From Spartobacteria bacterium (GTDB lineage Bacteria; Verrucomicrobiota; Verrucomicrobiia; Chthoniobacterales; UBA10450), in contig PNAA01000021.1 in the NCBI GenBank assembly GCA_003169975.1, positions 41,738 to 105,737 of the forward strand: a stretch of 64,000 nucleotides of DNA, read 5' to 3'. A model generated the notes under the pieces. The model was not told the DNA's origin, did not search any database, and saw only the letters and a program-made list of their open reading frames with translations. Positions 17,680 through 26,458 of the stretch are shown here, piece after piece. Each line of letters starts with the position of its first letter. Positions within the stretch are counted from its first letter, which is position 1. Both the position numbers and the translations under genes were made by a program.

Positions 17680-18474
17680 ATGGGCCGCTATCTCGAAATC
17701 TACTCGATCATGCTGCGCAACTCGCTCATTCGCGAGCTGAGTTTCAAGGCCAACTTCATCCTCTGGATGATCGTGGAGGTGCTTTGGTTTTGCGGCCAGA
17801 TTCTCTTCTTCAGCATCATTTTTGGTCAGGTCAATCAGATCGGCGACTGGACGAAATGGGAAGTGGTGCTGCTCGTCGGCACGCACCAGATTATCGCGCA
17901 GTTATTCCAGGCGTTTTTCTTCGTCAATGTGGCGAACATTCCCGAGTTGGTGCGAACCGGAAAGCTCGATTCGCTCCTCGTCCTGCCGATCGACAGCCAG
18001 TTCGCGGTCTCGACGAAGCAATTCGGCCTCGACAGCGTGATCAACGCGCTTATCGGCGCGGCGGTGGTGATTTTCTCTCTGCGGCAATTGCACGTCGTGC
18101 CCGGCCCGCTCGCCGTCGCGCTCTATCTCGTCGCGCTCGGGTTTGGGGTCGCGATCCACTACTCGATCATGCTCGCGCTCGCCGCGGTCAGCTTCTGGAT
18201 CGTGCGCGCGCAGGGCCTCGTTTACGGCTATTTCAATTTCCTCAACATTGCCCGTTATCCCGACGTGATTTTTCCGCAACTTTTCCGCTGGGTTTTCGGG
18301 TGGATCATCCCGGTGATCATCGTGGCGAACATCCCGGCACGCTTGCTCATCAAGTCGCTCGGGCAGCCCGCCTGGCTGATGTTTCACCTCGTCGTCGCCG
18401 GGACGATCGCGGCCCTGCTCAGCCGCGCCTTTTGGCTCTGGGCGCTCCGGCATTATTCGAGCGCCAGTTCCTGA
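17680..18474 (+). CDS. ABC-2-type transporter permease (DUF990-like)
   Basis: 264 residues with six membrane segments spread over residues 25-255. LRNSLIRELSFKANFILWMIVE near the N-terminus and FPQLFRWVFGWIIPVIIVANIPA near the end fit the DUF990/ABC-2 permease family, usually encoded as two permeases plus an ATPase. No such ATPase or second permease is adjacent, so it is either an orphan or partnered from elsewhere. Divergent from the macA operon. Confidence 0.8.
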   Translation: MGRYLEIYSIMLRNSLIRELSFKANFILWMIVEVLWFCGQILFFSIIFGQVNQIGDWTKWEVVLLVGTHQIIAQLFQAFFFVNVANIPELVRTGKLDSLLVLPIDSQFAVSTKQFGLDSVINALIGAAVVIFSLRQLHVVPGPLAVALYLVALGFGVAIHYSIMLALAAVSFWIVRAQGLVYGYFNFLNIARYPDVIFPQLFRWVFGWIIPVIIVANIPARLLIKSLGQPAWLMFHLVVAGTIAALLSRAFWLWALRHYSSASS

Positions 18475-18608
18475 GCCTCGGCGCCGTTTACAGAGACAAG
18501 CGCGCTCCCCAAAATCGCTCCAAAACCGCTTGCGCCAAAATTGAAATGCCCTTAATTAAGCCTCCCCTTAGTCCGGACGAGAGGATACGCAGCTCCGACT
18601 ATCACCTT

Positions 18609-19364
18609 ATGGCCCGTTCAACGAAAAAATCCGCTCCCAAAAAGCCAGCGAAGAAACCAGCTTCCAAGAAGCCGGCGAAGAAAGCCGCGCCCAAGAAGGC
18701 CGCCAGGCGAAAAGCCCCGGCCGCGAAGAAGAAGCCGGCGCTCGCCCGCAAGCCAAAGCCGGTCAAGTCGATCAAGTCGAGCAGGCCCGCCGCGTCGGCC
18801 ATCCGTTCTGCTAATGGCAAGGCCCTAAAGGCGGGCAAAGCCAATCAAACGCTCACGATCATCGGCAATCACGTGAAGCCAAAAAAAGAGCGCCGGCTCG
18901 ATCCCTTTACCCGTGGGCAAAAGGAGAAGCTCCTGCAGCTCCGCGACGCGATGGTGGATTCGATGGCCGGTGTCGCGCAGGACACCTTGCGCGCGCGCGC
19001 TGAGGGGAGCGAGGCTTCTGCTTTCGGAATGCACCAGGCGGATGCGGGGAGCGACGCATACGATCGCGATTTCGCGCTCAGTCTTTTGTCCCAGGAACAG
19101 GACGCGCTCTATGAGATCGACGAGGCGCTGAAGCGCATCGATCTCGGCTCGTACGGGAAATGCGAAATGTCGGGCAAGCCGATTCTGCGCGCCCGGCTCG
19201 AGGCGATCCCGTTTGCCCGCTTCACCGTGGAATGCCAGTCGCAGCTCGAGAAACAGAGCAAGGCGTCGCGCGTTCGTCAGTCAGTCACCTCGCTTTTTGG
19301 CCTAACGGATGAAGAAGCGCGCGAAGGCGAGGAAGAAGAGCCGGCGGCAGACACGAAGGAATAA
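18609..19364 (+). CDS. DksA/TraR-family protein with Lys-rich tail and degenerate zinc finger
   Basis: 251 residues. Residues 1-55 are a histone-H1-like tail of KKPAKK repeats. Residues about 95-215 are the DksA/TraR module: a coiled coil ([19 protein letters not shown]) and the finger [11 protein letters not shown]...FTVECQ. The canonical four Cys are reduced to two: Cys185 and Cys209 remain; the partners are Ser188 and Thr206. The C-terminus is acidic ([14 protein letters not shown]). DksA proteins bind RNA polymerase; the basic tail suggests nucleic-acid contact. Followed 5 nt later by rpmG. Confidence 0.85.
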   Translation: MARSTKKSAPKKPAKKPASKKPAKKAAPKKAARRKAPAAKKKPALARKPKPVKSIKSSRPAASAIRSANGKALKAGKANQTLTIIGNHVKPKKERRLDPFTRGQKEKLLQLRDAMVDSMAGVAQDTLRARAEGSEASAFGMHQADAGSDAYDRDFALSLLSQEQDALYEIDEALKRIDLGSYGKCEMSGKPILRARLEAIPFARFTVECQSQLEKQSKASRVRQSVTSLFGLTDEEAREGEEEEPAADTKE

Positions 19365-19369
19365 CGAAC

Positions 19370-19543
19370 ATGGCCCAGGAAATCATCACCCTCGAATGCA
19401 CGGAGGCCAAGGCGGCCGGGGCACCCGTTTCGCGCTACATGACCACGCGGAACAAGAAAAGCCCGCGCACCCCGAACCGGCTCGAAAAGAAAAAGTATAA
19501 TCCTTTCCTGAAGCGGCATACGCTCCATCGCGAGACCAAGTAA
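19370..19543 (+). CDS. rpmG: 50S ribosomal protein L33 (zinc-ligand-free type)
   Basis: 57 residues starting at 19370: [20 protein letters not shown], then [20 protein letters not shown], the L33 signature. The CxxC pairs of zinc-binding L33 are reduced to one Cys (C-T-E-A; Y-N-P-F-L). Two nt before the rpsR start; co-transcription is very likely. Confidence 0.93.
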   Translation: MAQEIITLECTEAKAAGAPVSRYMTTRNKKSPRTPNRLEKKKYNPFLKRHTLHRETK

Positions 19544-19545
19544 CC

Positions 19546-19785
19546 ATGCAACCGAAAACTGCCAAACGCCGTTCGGCTTTTCGCCGCGCCAACCGCACCA
19601 TGCCTCGCCGTCGGATCGACATTGCGGCCGAGGCGATCGATTACAAAAACCCGGATTTGCTCCGCAAGTTCGTCACCGAGAGCGGAAAAATTCTGCCGCG
19701 CCGCGTGACCGGAATGCCGGCGCACATGCACCGCAAGATCACCCGCGAAATCAAGCGCAGCCGCTCGGTGCTCTTGATGAAGTAA
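19546..19785 (+). CDS. rpsR: 30S ribosomal protein S18
   Basis: 79 residues: the core [20 protein letters not shown] followed by [10 protein letters not shown] and [12 protein letters not shown] is diagnostic of S18. It has a basic N-terminal extension ([20 protein letters not shown]) and no cysteine. The genes for S6 and L9, common S18 neighbours, are not here. Confidence 0.95.
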   Translation: MQPKTAKRRSAFRRANRTMPRRRIDIAAEAIDYKNPDLLRKFVTESGKILPRRVTGMPAHMHRKITREIKRSRSVLLMK

Positions 19786-19798
19786 GTCGAGCTTTGCC

Positions 19799-19935
19799 CG
19801 CTCCCCTGGACGCTTCGCTCCGCGAAGATATCTGCTTGGCGTCGCCCAAGGTTTCCTTCACGCACACTTCCTGGACGCGCGGAAGCGCGTCCCTCCGGAG
19901 GGGCATGCTTCCGCATGTCCAGTTTGAGGCCGGAT
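19799..19935. repeat. Cluster of hairpin repeats (REPIN-like) downstream of rpsR
   Basis: Perfect hairpins: CTTCGC-TCC-GCGAAG (19813-19827), GGACGCGC-GGAA-GCGCGTCC (19873-19892) and CATGC-TTCC-GCATG (19914-19927). Outer arms CTGGAC (19871) and GTCCAG (19927-19932) enclose the latter two, giving a cloverleaf-like fold. No gene is visible between 19786 and 20001. Confidence 0.7.
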
Positions 19936-20001
19936 CGCGAGGGATCGATCCGGCCGTGGTTGGAATTCACCCGCCAAAGGGCGGGCGACGCTGGTGCTGA
20001 A

Positions 20002-20399
20002 TTACGGAGCGATCCGATCGGTCAACGTGTCGTTATGGAAAGCGGCATGGTTGCGCAGTTCAAACCACCCTCTTTCTTGTTCGTTTGCGCGACGCCCGTT
20101 CACAAAAGTGTCGTTGTGCTTTTCCATCAACAGGCGCGCTCAATCTCGACGTAGTCCCATTCGTCGCCTTCCTGATGGCGCAGGAGAATGCTGTGTTGCG
20201 GGCCGGTGGCGTTCGGATCCGGTTGTTTCAGGAAATCCGCCAGCTCGGCTGCTTTGCCGAGGGCCGCTTTGACGAAGAAGACGTGATAGACATCGGTCCG
20301 TTTGGGACTCGACGCGGGCGAAGTGTCCTGCGCCCAGAGCGACGCGGCCGGCGCGAGCCCGAGGAGTGAGAGAACAAGGATTCGAATGAGTGATTGCAT
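20002..20399 (-). pseudogene. Small secreted protein gene split by a frameshift
   Basis: The first frame (20127-20399) encodes a signal peptide (MQSLIRILVLSLLGLAPAAS) and YHVFFVKAALGKAAELADFL...LLRHQEGDEWDYVEIERAC, then stops. The adjacent frame continues seamlessly as MEKHNDTFVNGRRANEQERG and WFELRNHAAFHNDTL, ending at 20002. The two parts read as one protein of about 133 residues with a WDY ... WHNDTF-like layout. One base appears to be missing near 20127. Function unknown. Confidence 0.6.
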
Positions 20400-20554
20400 G
20401 GTGACCTTTCGTGTTGGCAGAGAAAGGGAACGCTCCGAAATATCAACGCCCTGTGATCGGGGGAGCGTTGCAAGCCGAACCCTTTAGCTGGATTTCCCGC
20501 AGTTTCTCAGCGCAGCGCTCGCGAGTCAATGCATCCGAGAGGCGCCCGCCGCGC

Positions 20555-20917
20555 TCACGCTTTGCGCGTCCGTTCGCCCTGCTCGATCAACTTCCAGAAT
20601 TCTCTCGTCTTCCCGAGTTGATCGTCTTCCGCCATCGGCAGTTTGCTCCGGAAAAGAAAATCCCGCAGCGTGTTCTTGTGCAGGACGCGGTGCACCGTCA
20701 CGCCTTCCGGACTGCGCTCGAAATAAATCCGGTAATCTTTTGCCCGGTAACGATGCAGTTTTTTTCCCTCGCGCTCGATCACGCCGAAGCGCCGGGCGTC
20801 GAGGTGGTCGAGGTCTTCCGGCAGAATTTGAAATTCCGCGAGCAACTCGAGCTGGAGAGTCTTCGGCAACGCCGCCATCTCGGCCGCACTCAGTTGGTTG
20901 AAGATGATCTGGAACAT
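20555..20917 (-). CDS. RelE/ParE-like protein (toxin-family fold)
   Basis: Start at 20917 (MFQIIFNQLSAAEMAALPK), 120 residues. The pattern ALPKTLQLELLAEFQILPEDL, then KLHRYRAKDYRIYFE and VTVHRVLHKNTLRDFLFR fits the RelE/ParE mRNA-interferase-like fold. No antitoxin gene lies beside it; instead it follows alr by about 20 nt on the same strand, suggesting it may be a chromosomal member not acting as a classical toxin. Ends in a basic tail. Confidence 0.65.
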   Translation of the reverse strand: MFQIIFNQLSAAEMAALPKTLQLELLAEFQILPEDLDHLDARRFGVIEREGKKLHRYRAKDYRIYFERSPEGVTVHRVLHKNTLRDFLFRSKLPMAEDDQLGKTREFWKLIEQGERTRKA

Positions 20918-20936
20918 GGTGTCCGTGAATCTCGAA

Positions 20937-22034
20937 TCACAGATACACCCGCCGCGCCCGGCTGCCAATGCCGGTAAAAATCTCCCAGGCGATCGTCCCC
21001 GCGCGCTCCGCCACCTCCGCGACCAAGATCTCTTCGGCGCCCTGCTTTCCGATCAGCACCACTTCATCGCCCAGCTTGGCCTCCGGAACTGCGGTCACGT
21101 CGACCATCGAGAGGTCCATCGTCACGCGGCCGAGCACCGGGCACCGTCTTCCGTCAATCAGGACCGTCCCGTCGCGATTCGAAATCGAGCGCGGGTAACC
21201 ATCGGCATACCCGGCGCTGATCGTCGCGACCCGCGTCGGCCGGGCGGTGATAAAAGTCCGCCCGTAACTCACGCTCCGGCCCGCGGGCAGATCGCGCAGC
21301 AGCGCGACGCGCGCCTTCAACGCCAGCACCGGCCGCAGGAGTTTCTGTTCGCGTAGCAGGGGCGAGCTGCCATAGAGCATCAGCCCCGCGCGCACGATGT
21401 CGTAGCGATGGTGTGCGAAGCCGAGAATCCCGGCGCTCAGCAAGAGGTGAACTTTGAAAGCTGTGGGCACGCGGGCGCGTATTTGCCTAACGAGTACGTC
21501 AAACTGGACGAGTTGCATTTCGCTGAAGGCTTCGTCTTCATCCGCGACCGGCAGATGGGTCGAGACGCTATGGAGCGTGAGATTTGGGAGGCGCGCGATT
21601 TTTTCCAACTCCGCGAGCGCGTCGTCCGGCGCGCAGCCCATTCGGCCCATGCCCGTATCGATCACGAAGTTGATCCCCGCGGCGCTCCCCTCGAAGGCCA
21701 GCGCTTCGGCCAGGCTCGAAACCGAGGCGATGAATCCACCGGCCTTGATCGCCGCCCGTTCTTCCGGCAGCGCCGGCCCGAGGATCAGAACCGGGTGCGA
21801 GATGCCGCCCTCGCGCAATGCCAGCGCCTCCTGCAGGTTCGCGACCCCAAAGAGCTCCGCGTCCTCGCGCAAAGCGCGCGCGACCTCGACCATGCCGTGG
21901 CCGTAGCCGTCCGCTTTGACGACCGCGAGCAGGGCGGGTTGAGGGCCGACCCGCTCCCGCGCGACACGCGCGTTGTGACGCAGCGCGGCGCGATCCACCT
22001 CCGCCCAACAGCGGTCTATGCCTAACGACTTCAT
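20937..22034 (-). CDS. alr: Alanine racemase
   Basis: 365 residues. The PLP-lysine motif AVVKADGYGHG lies near residue 38 and the catalytic Tyr lies in ISAGYADGYPRSISNRDG. VIDTGMGRMG and GRVTMDLSMVDV are conserved. Makes D-alanine for peptidoglycan. The start (22032-22034) overlaps the tsaB stop by ATGA; codons 3-5 (S-L-G) are a TCGTTAGGC word. Confidence 0.95.
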   Translation of the reverse strand: MKSLGIDRCWAEVDRAALRHNARVARERVGPQPALLAVVKADGYGHGMVEVARALREDAELFGVANLQEALALREGGISHPVLILGPALPEERAAIKAGGFIASVSSLAEALAFEGSAAGINFVIDTGMGRMGCAPDDALAELEKIARLPNLTLHSVSTHLPVADEDEAFSEMQLVQFDVLVRQIRARVPTAFKVHLLLSAGILGFAHHRYDIVRAGLMLYGSSPLLREQKLLRPVLALKARVALLRDLPAGRSVSYGRTFITARPTRVATISAGYADGYPRSISNRDGTVLIDGRRCPVLGRVTMDLSMVDVTAVPEAKLGDEVVLIGKQGAEEILVAEVAERAGTIAWEIFTGIGSRARRVYL

Positions 22035-22624
22035 TTTTTTGGTGTTGTAATATACGGCTCGCGCAAATAAATCGGCTCGAGCGTTTGGCCGGGGTCGATC
22101 TTCGCTTGATTCGCGAGCACGGCCAACCGCAGCGCCGACGGATGCGCCACCGAGACGTTGGCAAATTGCGGCAGCGGCTGCGTGGCGAGGATCGGCAGAT
22201 CCGGCCATGAGCTCAGCTTCGCGCGCAGCTCTTCCTCGGTGGCCAGCGTCGGCCCCTCCACACATCGACCGCGAATCACATGGGCCAGGAAAAAGGAATT
22301 TCGGCGGGCATCGCCCACGACCACGTACTCATCAGACTCGTAGGCGCAGATGGACGGCAACCCGAGCAAGCGCGCGCCCGATGCGGCCTGCAGGCCAAGT
22401 GCAGTGGCGATCGCGATGCGCGTGCCGGCGTACGACCCGGGCCCGAGCCCGACCACGATGAGGTCCGGTGACGCGCAAGTTTGATGAATCTCGCGGAGGT
22501 TTTCATAGAACAACCCGGAGTCCTTCCGGTCGGCGGGAAAGACGCTGCCATACTGGGCCGCGGTCTCGTCGAGGAACGCCACGCTCCCGACCGGCGACGA
22601 AAGCTCCAAAGCCAGCACCTTCAC
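22031..22624 (-). CDS. tsaB: tRNA threonylcarbamoyladenosine biosynthesis protein TsaB
   Basis: A GTG start at 22622-22624 preceded by GGAGGA gives 197 residues beginning VKVLALELSSPVGSVAFLDE. The family stretch IVVGLGPGSYAGTRIAIATALGLQ is intact. TsaB partners TsaD and TsaE to make t6A37 on ANN-decoding tRNAs. The start overlaps the tsaE stop (GTGA), so translation is coupled. Confidence 0.9.
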   Translation of the reverse strand: MKVLALELSSPVGSVAFLDETAAQYGSVFPADRKDSGLFYENLREIHQTCASPDLIVVGLGPGSYAGTRIAIATALGLQAASGARLLGLPSICAYESDEYVVVGDARRNSFFLAHVIRGRCVEGPTLATEEELRAKLSSWPDLPILATQPLPQFANVSVAHPSALRLAVLANQAKIDPGQTLEPIYLREPYITTPKK

Positions 22625-23040
22625 TTTTCCTCCTCCGTGAAGTTGCGCTCCGACGCGCTCGGGGCCTCGATCCGCAACCAGCGCGCGCGCTCCGGGAGCG
22701 CTTCCGGGAAGCGATCCGCCCACTCGATCACCGCGACGCCGCCGTCGTCGAGGTACTCGTCGAATCCGATCTCCGCGAGCTCCGACAGCTGGTTCAGCCG
22801 GTAAAAATCGAAATGGAAAAGCGGCAGCCGCCCGCCCCGATATTCGTGGATCAGCGTAAAGGTCGGGCTGGTCGCTTCCTCCGTGCTTTCCAATCCCCGG
22901 AGCAGCCCTTTGACGAAATGCGTTTTGCCCGCACCCAAGTCGCCGACGAGCGCGACGACGTCATTCGGCACGAGTGCCTGCGCCCAGGCACGCGCGAAAG
23001 CGATGGTCTCAGCCGCGCTATTGGAAGTGAACGTAGCCAC
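22621..23040 (-). CDS. tsaE: tRNA threonylcarbamoyladenosine biosynthesis ATPase TsaE
   Basis: I choose the GTG at 23040, giving 139 residues; a longer form from 23148 would run deep into thiL. Walker A is LVGDLGAGKTHFVKG, followed by SPTFTLIHEYRG and FHFDFYRLNQLSEL and VAVIEWADRFPEALP, all TsaE hallmarks. It overlaps the 3' end of thiL by 23 nt. ATPase partner of the TsaBD complex. Confidence 0.9.
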   Translation of the reverse strand: MATFTSNSAAETIAFARAWAQALVPNDVVALVGDLGAGKTHFVKGLLRGLESTEEATSPTFTLIHEYRGGRLPLFHFDFYRLNQLSELAEIGFDEYLDDGGVAVIEWADRFPEALPERARWLRIEAPSASERNFTEEEK

Positions 23041-23908
23041 GGCCGAATTGCTGCTTGCTGCCGGTTGAACGCCGCTGGAGGGAGCCAATGCGGGTGAGCG
23101 AGAGGCGCGGGAATTTCTTGCGCCACTTTGCCTCGAGTGACCCAGCATCGTTAGGCGAAAGGGCGAAGAGCAACTCGTAATCCTCGCCGTCGTTGATCGC
23201 CTGCGGAACGGAGCAGCCTCGCGTGCGCGGCAGCGCCTTCAAATCCACCTCGAAACCGACCCCGCTCGCCGCGGCCAGCCGCGGGAGATCGGCACCGATG
23301 CCGTCGCTGAGGTCCATCATCGCGTGGATGCGGAAGCGGGCGGTCAACCAGCGGGCTTCGTCGATGCGTGGGATGAAATTCAGATGTTTTCTCCGGATTG
23401 ATCCGCCCAGTTTTCCGGTCACGAAAAGCACGTCGCCGGCTTTTCCACCGTCGCGCGAAACCCAACGATCCTTCTCGACCGTGCCGACGACGCTGATGGA
23501 AACGACAGCCGGGCCCTCGATCTCGCTCGTTTCCCCACCGACGATGGCGACCGCAAAGCGATCGGCGACCCGCCGCAATCCGCGATAGATCTCCTTCGTC
23601 CAACGCACCTCCCGGCCGGCCGGCGCGATCAAGGTCACGAGAGCGAATTGCGGCCGGCCCGACATCGCCGCGAAGTCGCTCAAAGTGCGGGCCATCGCCT
23701 TCCAGCCGATGGCCAAGGGCGATTCGTTAGACCGAAAATGGATTCCTTCAACCACGCAATCCGTTTTCAGCAGGAGCAGCCGGCCCGCGCCCGGGCCGGC
23801 CACCACCGCGCAGTCGTCCCCGGGCCCGGCGATCACCTTCCGGCCCGCTTTGCAGCGCGCCACGAGCTGCGCAACCAGCCGCTCCTCGCCCAACTCGCGC
23901 AGTTTCAT
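23018..23908 (-). CDS. thiL: Thiamine-monophosphate kinase
   Basis: 296 residues. The N-terminal GDDCAVVAGPG, KTDCVVEGIHF, GWKAMARTLSDFAAMSGRP and AIVGGETSE motifs, and LSDGIGADLPRLAAAS in the C-terminal domain, identify ThiL (PurM-like fold), which makes thiamine diphosphate. The start overlaps the CPBP-protease stop by ATGA, so the operon order is CPBP - thiL - tsaE - tsaB - alr. Confidence 0.94.
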   Translation of the reverse strand: MKLRELGEERLVAQLVARCKAGRKVIAGPGDDCAVVAGPGAGRLLLLKTDCVVEGIHFRSNESPLAIGWKAMARTLSDFAAMSGRPQFALVTLIAPAGREVRWTKEIYRGLRRVADRFAVAIVGGETSEIEGPAVVSISVVGTVEKDRWVSRDGGKAGDVLFVTGKLGGSIRRKHLNFIPRIDEARWLTARFRIHAMMDLSDGIGADLPRLAAASGVGFEVDLKALPRTRGCSVPQAINDGEDYELLFALSPNDAGSLEAKWRKKFPRLSLTRIGSLQRRSTGSKQQFGRGYVHFQ

Positions 23909-24693
23909 TGCGGAATCAGATTGGGGAAGGCGAGCGCGCTGAGGGAAAGGAAATTGAAGAGCGCGTGCATCGTCATTGAGACGAGGATGGAGCCGCTCCA
24001 TTCGTAGGCGAGAGTCAAACAACCCCCGAGAACGAAGAGCGGTCCAAAGCTCGGGAGATGCACGTGCACCGCGGCGAAGAGGAGCGCGTTCAGGAGCAAA
24101 CCCGGCCCGCGCCCGAGATAGCGCTTGAGCACGCCGTAGAGGAAGAAACGAAAGATAAATTCCTCCGCCAGCGGAGCGATGGTGATCGCGAGCACAATGA
24201 TGAGGACGCGCTGCTGCAGCGTTTCCGAGCCGGTGAACATCTCGACGATCTGTTGTTTGCTCGAACCGCCACCGAGCAGCCAGCGCGAGATGCCGTCGGC
24301 CGCGAAGAGGAGCGGATAAGCGGCGAAAAGGAGAACGGCTGCGGTGCTGACAATCCGCCCAAAACCGAGCCGGGAGAAACCGCCTAACGACAGGACACTG
24401 AAGCCGCGCAATTGCAAGAGCGCGGTCAGGATGCAAATCACCGCGAGCGAGAAACCGCCGGTCACGAGGAGATCACGAGTCTGAAAAACGGCCTGCTCCA
24501 TTTTCGCAGCGGCCACCACATTGAGGGCAAACCAGCCGACGAGGAGCGCGGCGGCGAGCGCCTCCGGGAAACCTAGCTGCCGTTCGCCTAACGCCGCCGC
24601 TCCGTCCTGCCGCACCGCGACCTGCCGGTAGAGCGAGAGATAAACATACAAGCCCGCAACGACGAGCAGCGAGTTGATCAAGCTGTCGAACAT
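23905..24693 (-). CDS. CPBP-family intramembrane protease
   Basis: 262 residues with about seven to eight membrane segments. The catalytic motif EEFIFRFFLYG (EExxxR) lies near residue 175, and HVHLPS and HALFNFLS supply the later conserved His residues. CPBP/Rce1-like enzymes cleave membrane substrates or, in bacteriocin loci, give self-immunity; no bacteriocin gene is near. Lies 15 nt downstream of sppA. Confidence 0.9.
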   Translation of the reverse strand: MFDSLINSLLVVAGLYVYLSLYRQVAVRQDGAAALGERQLGFPEALAAALLVGWFALNVVAAAKMEQAVFQTRDLLVTGGFSLAVICILTALLQLRGFSVLSLGGFSRLGFGRIVSTAAVLLFAAYPLLFAADGISRWLLGGGSSKQQIVEMFTGSETLQQRVLIIVLAITIAPLAEEFIFRFFLYGVLKRYLGRGPGLLLNALLFAAVHVHLPSFGPLFVLGGCLTLAYEWSGSILVSMTMHALFNFLSLSALAFPNLIPQ

Positions 24694-24708
24694 CTCGCGG
24701 CGGCGCGG

Positions 24709-25716
24709 CTATGGAGCGTAGAAACTCGGCAGGAAATAGGCGCGCCCACTCTGCAATTGCGGAGTGAACTGCCCGGGGAGCGAAAGCTCGATTTTGGTAT
24801 CGCCGCTCTTGGTCAGCATCCGGAGAAAGCGGCCAAAACTGAAGGGTGGGCCGTACTCTACAATCTTCGCATCCGGGGCGTGGCCGAGTTCCTTCGCTTT
24901 CGCGAAGGCGTCCTCGATCTGGCCCAGGCCGTCGATCAACTTGTTATCGAGCGCGTCGCGCCCCGAAAGGATGCGCCCGTCGGCGATGCCATTGCGCAGG
25001 GCATCGGCCGGCAGGTTGCGCTCTTTCGCCACGATGCCGAGAAACTTATCGTAAGTCTTCATCACGAAGCTCTGAATGTAATCGCGCTCCTCCGGCGTGA
25101 TTGGTCGCGCGCCGTTGAGCATGTCCTTGAACTTCCCGCTCTTAAAAACAACGGAGGCGAGCCCGATCTTGTTGAAGAGTTGCTCGTAATTCAGCGTTTG
25201 AATGATCACGCCGATGCTGCCCGTGATGCTGGTCTCGTTCGCCATCAAATACTTCCCGCCGCACGAAACGTAGTAGCCGCCGGACGCAGCGAGCGATTCC
25301 ATGTAGACGACGACCGGTTTTCTCGCCCGCGTCTTGACCACCGCGTTGTAGATCATGTCGGAGGCGGTCACTTCGCCGCCGGGTGAATCGACCTCCAGCA
25401 CGACGGCGCGCACCTCGTCGTCGTTCCGCGCCTGCTCCAGCTGCCAGCGCAGGTCGTCGACCATCGAGTCGCCGACGTTGCCCGCGACGCTCGTGCTGAT
25501 GAGCCCGCGCAGCGTGATGACGGCGATCTTGTTCTCGCTCCCGCGCGCGCCGCGCTCGACGATCATCTCGCGAAATCGCGGCCGGAGTTCCTCGTCCCGC
25601 CGGACGCCTTCAAAATGCCGAAAGGCGGTGGCGGCGAGGGCAAAATTTACCAGCACACTGGCGCAAAGAGCGACGAATAAAAAGATGCTTAGACAGCCCA
25701 GTTTTCGATTCGCCAT
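24709..25716 (-). CDS. sppA: Signal peptide peptidase SppA (short form)
   Basis: Start at 25716 (MANRKLGCLSIFLFVALCAS) places a membrane anchor at residues 7-30; the upstream ATG at 25773 seems less likely. 335 residues, so a single peptidase domain. VLEVDSPGGEVTASDMIYNAV and the Ser motif ESLAASGGYYVSCGG with ITGSIGVI are intact; the Lys base lies in the KSGKFKDM region. Degrades cleaved signal peptides. First gene of the long minus-strand operon. Confidence 0.93.
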   Translation of the reverse strand: MANRKLGCLSIFLFVALCASVLVNFALAATAFRHFEGVRRDEELRPRFREMIVERGARGSENKIAVITLRGLISTSVAGNVGDSMVDDLRWQLEQARNDDEVRAVVLEVDSPGGEVTASDMIYNAVVKTRARKPVVVYMESLAASGGYYVSCGGKYLMANETSITGSIGVIIQTLNYEQLFNKIGLASVVFKSGKFKDMLNGARPITPEERDYIQSFVMKTYDKFLGIVAKERNLPADALRNGIADGRILSGRDALDNKLIDGLGQIEDAFAKAKELGHAPDAKIVEYGPPFSFGRFLRMLTKSGDTKIELSLPGQFTPQLQSGRAYFLPSFYAP

Positions 25717-25839
25717 GACCGGGATCAAATCGCCGAAGAACCGCAGAGGCACAAGCGTTTTCCGCCCGCCCATAACGCCTCGTAAACGGGGCGGGGACCG
25801 GGAATGGCTTGGAAGCTGCTTTTTAAAGGGGGTAACATT

Positions 25840-26061
25840 ATGGCACCGATCAATTCAGGCGGACATCTCAAGACGAGCGAGAGGGCGCTTCGCCGGCTGC
25901 CGAAGAAAAAAGTGCAGCGCAAAGGCAAGGCCCAACTCAAGAAGGATGCCGCGGCGGACGACGAACCAACGCGGCCGGCGGTGGGAACGCTATCCCGCAC
26001 GAAGAGTCTCCTTTTGGCGGCGTTGCGCGTCTGGGAGCTGAAGAACGGGATTCGCGACTGA
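25840..26061 (+). CDS. Small basic protein of unknown function
   Basis: ATG at 25840 follows a strong AAAGGGGG ribosome-binding site, giving 73 residues: GGHLKTSERALRRLPKKKVQ, then Lys-rich stretches and a hydrophobic amphipathic end SLLLAALRVWELKNGI. An upstream in-frame ATG (25804) lacks a good site. No family recognised; possibly nucleic-acid binding. Confidence 0.5.
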   Translation: MAPINSGGHLKTSERALRRLPKKKVQRKGKAQLKKDAAADDEPTRPAVGTLSRTKSLLLAALRVWELKNGIRD

Positions 26062-26234
26062 TGTAGCGGAGGCCGTGCCGGCCGCGATCTCAAAACGCGC
26101 CGCGAAACCCGCGAGCGACGCGCCGTCCCAGCGGGCGACACGCCCGCCTCTCCACCCGCGCCTTTGAATCGTTAGGCGCGCGATTGGCGCTGCCAATTGC
26201 AGCGCGGCGCCACACGATTACCTTGGGTCGCACA

Positions 26235-26274
26235 GCGCCCATAGCTCAGCCGGATAGAGCATCGGATTTCTAAT
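26235..26274 (+). repeat. attL: first 40 nt of tRNA-Arg(UCU), left boundary of integrative element
   Basis: Identical to bases 1-40 of the intact tRNA-Arg at 34474; identity stops just after the anticodon loop (GGATTTCTAAT). It is followed by TGAGCC instead of the tRNA 3' half, so this is a fragment, not a gene. Left of it is chromosomal sequence containing a TCGTTAGGC word. Confidence 0.92.
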
Positions 26275-26389
26275 TGAGCCTAACGAATTTGCGCTGTTTT
26301 GCACAGCGTTGCAAAATGGCATTTCACGAGGGAACAATGCCGCGGAATCGTTGCGCAGCTTTGCAGCGTTTTGCAGCAAAAAATCGCCC

Positions 26390-26412
26390 GACCGTAGAAA
26401 ACGACCGTAGAA
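26390..26412 (+). repeat. Left pair of GACCGTAGAA direct repeats
   Basis: Two copies at 26390-26399 and 26403-26412, start to start 13 bp. The same pair with the same spacing and orientation occurs at the right end (34406-34428). A 17-nt sequence TTTGCGCTGTTTTGCAC at 26288-26304 also matches the right end (34376-34392) with one change. Likely integrase arm-type binding sites. Confidence 0.7.
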
Positions 26413-26458
26413 TTTTTTAGTCCGAGACCGGAACGTCGGCAGACCGATTCCGAGCCCT

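Noticed and set aside
18475..18608. Possible Zur operator upstream of the DksA-like gene
   Set aside because: No AT-rich dyad resembling a Zur box is visible.
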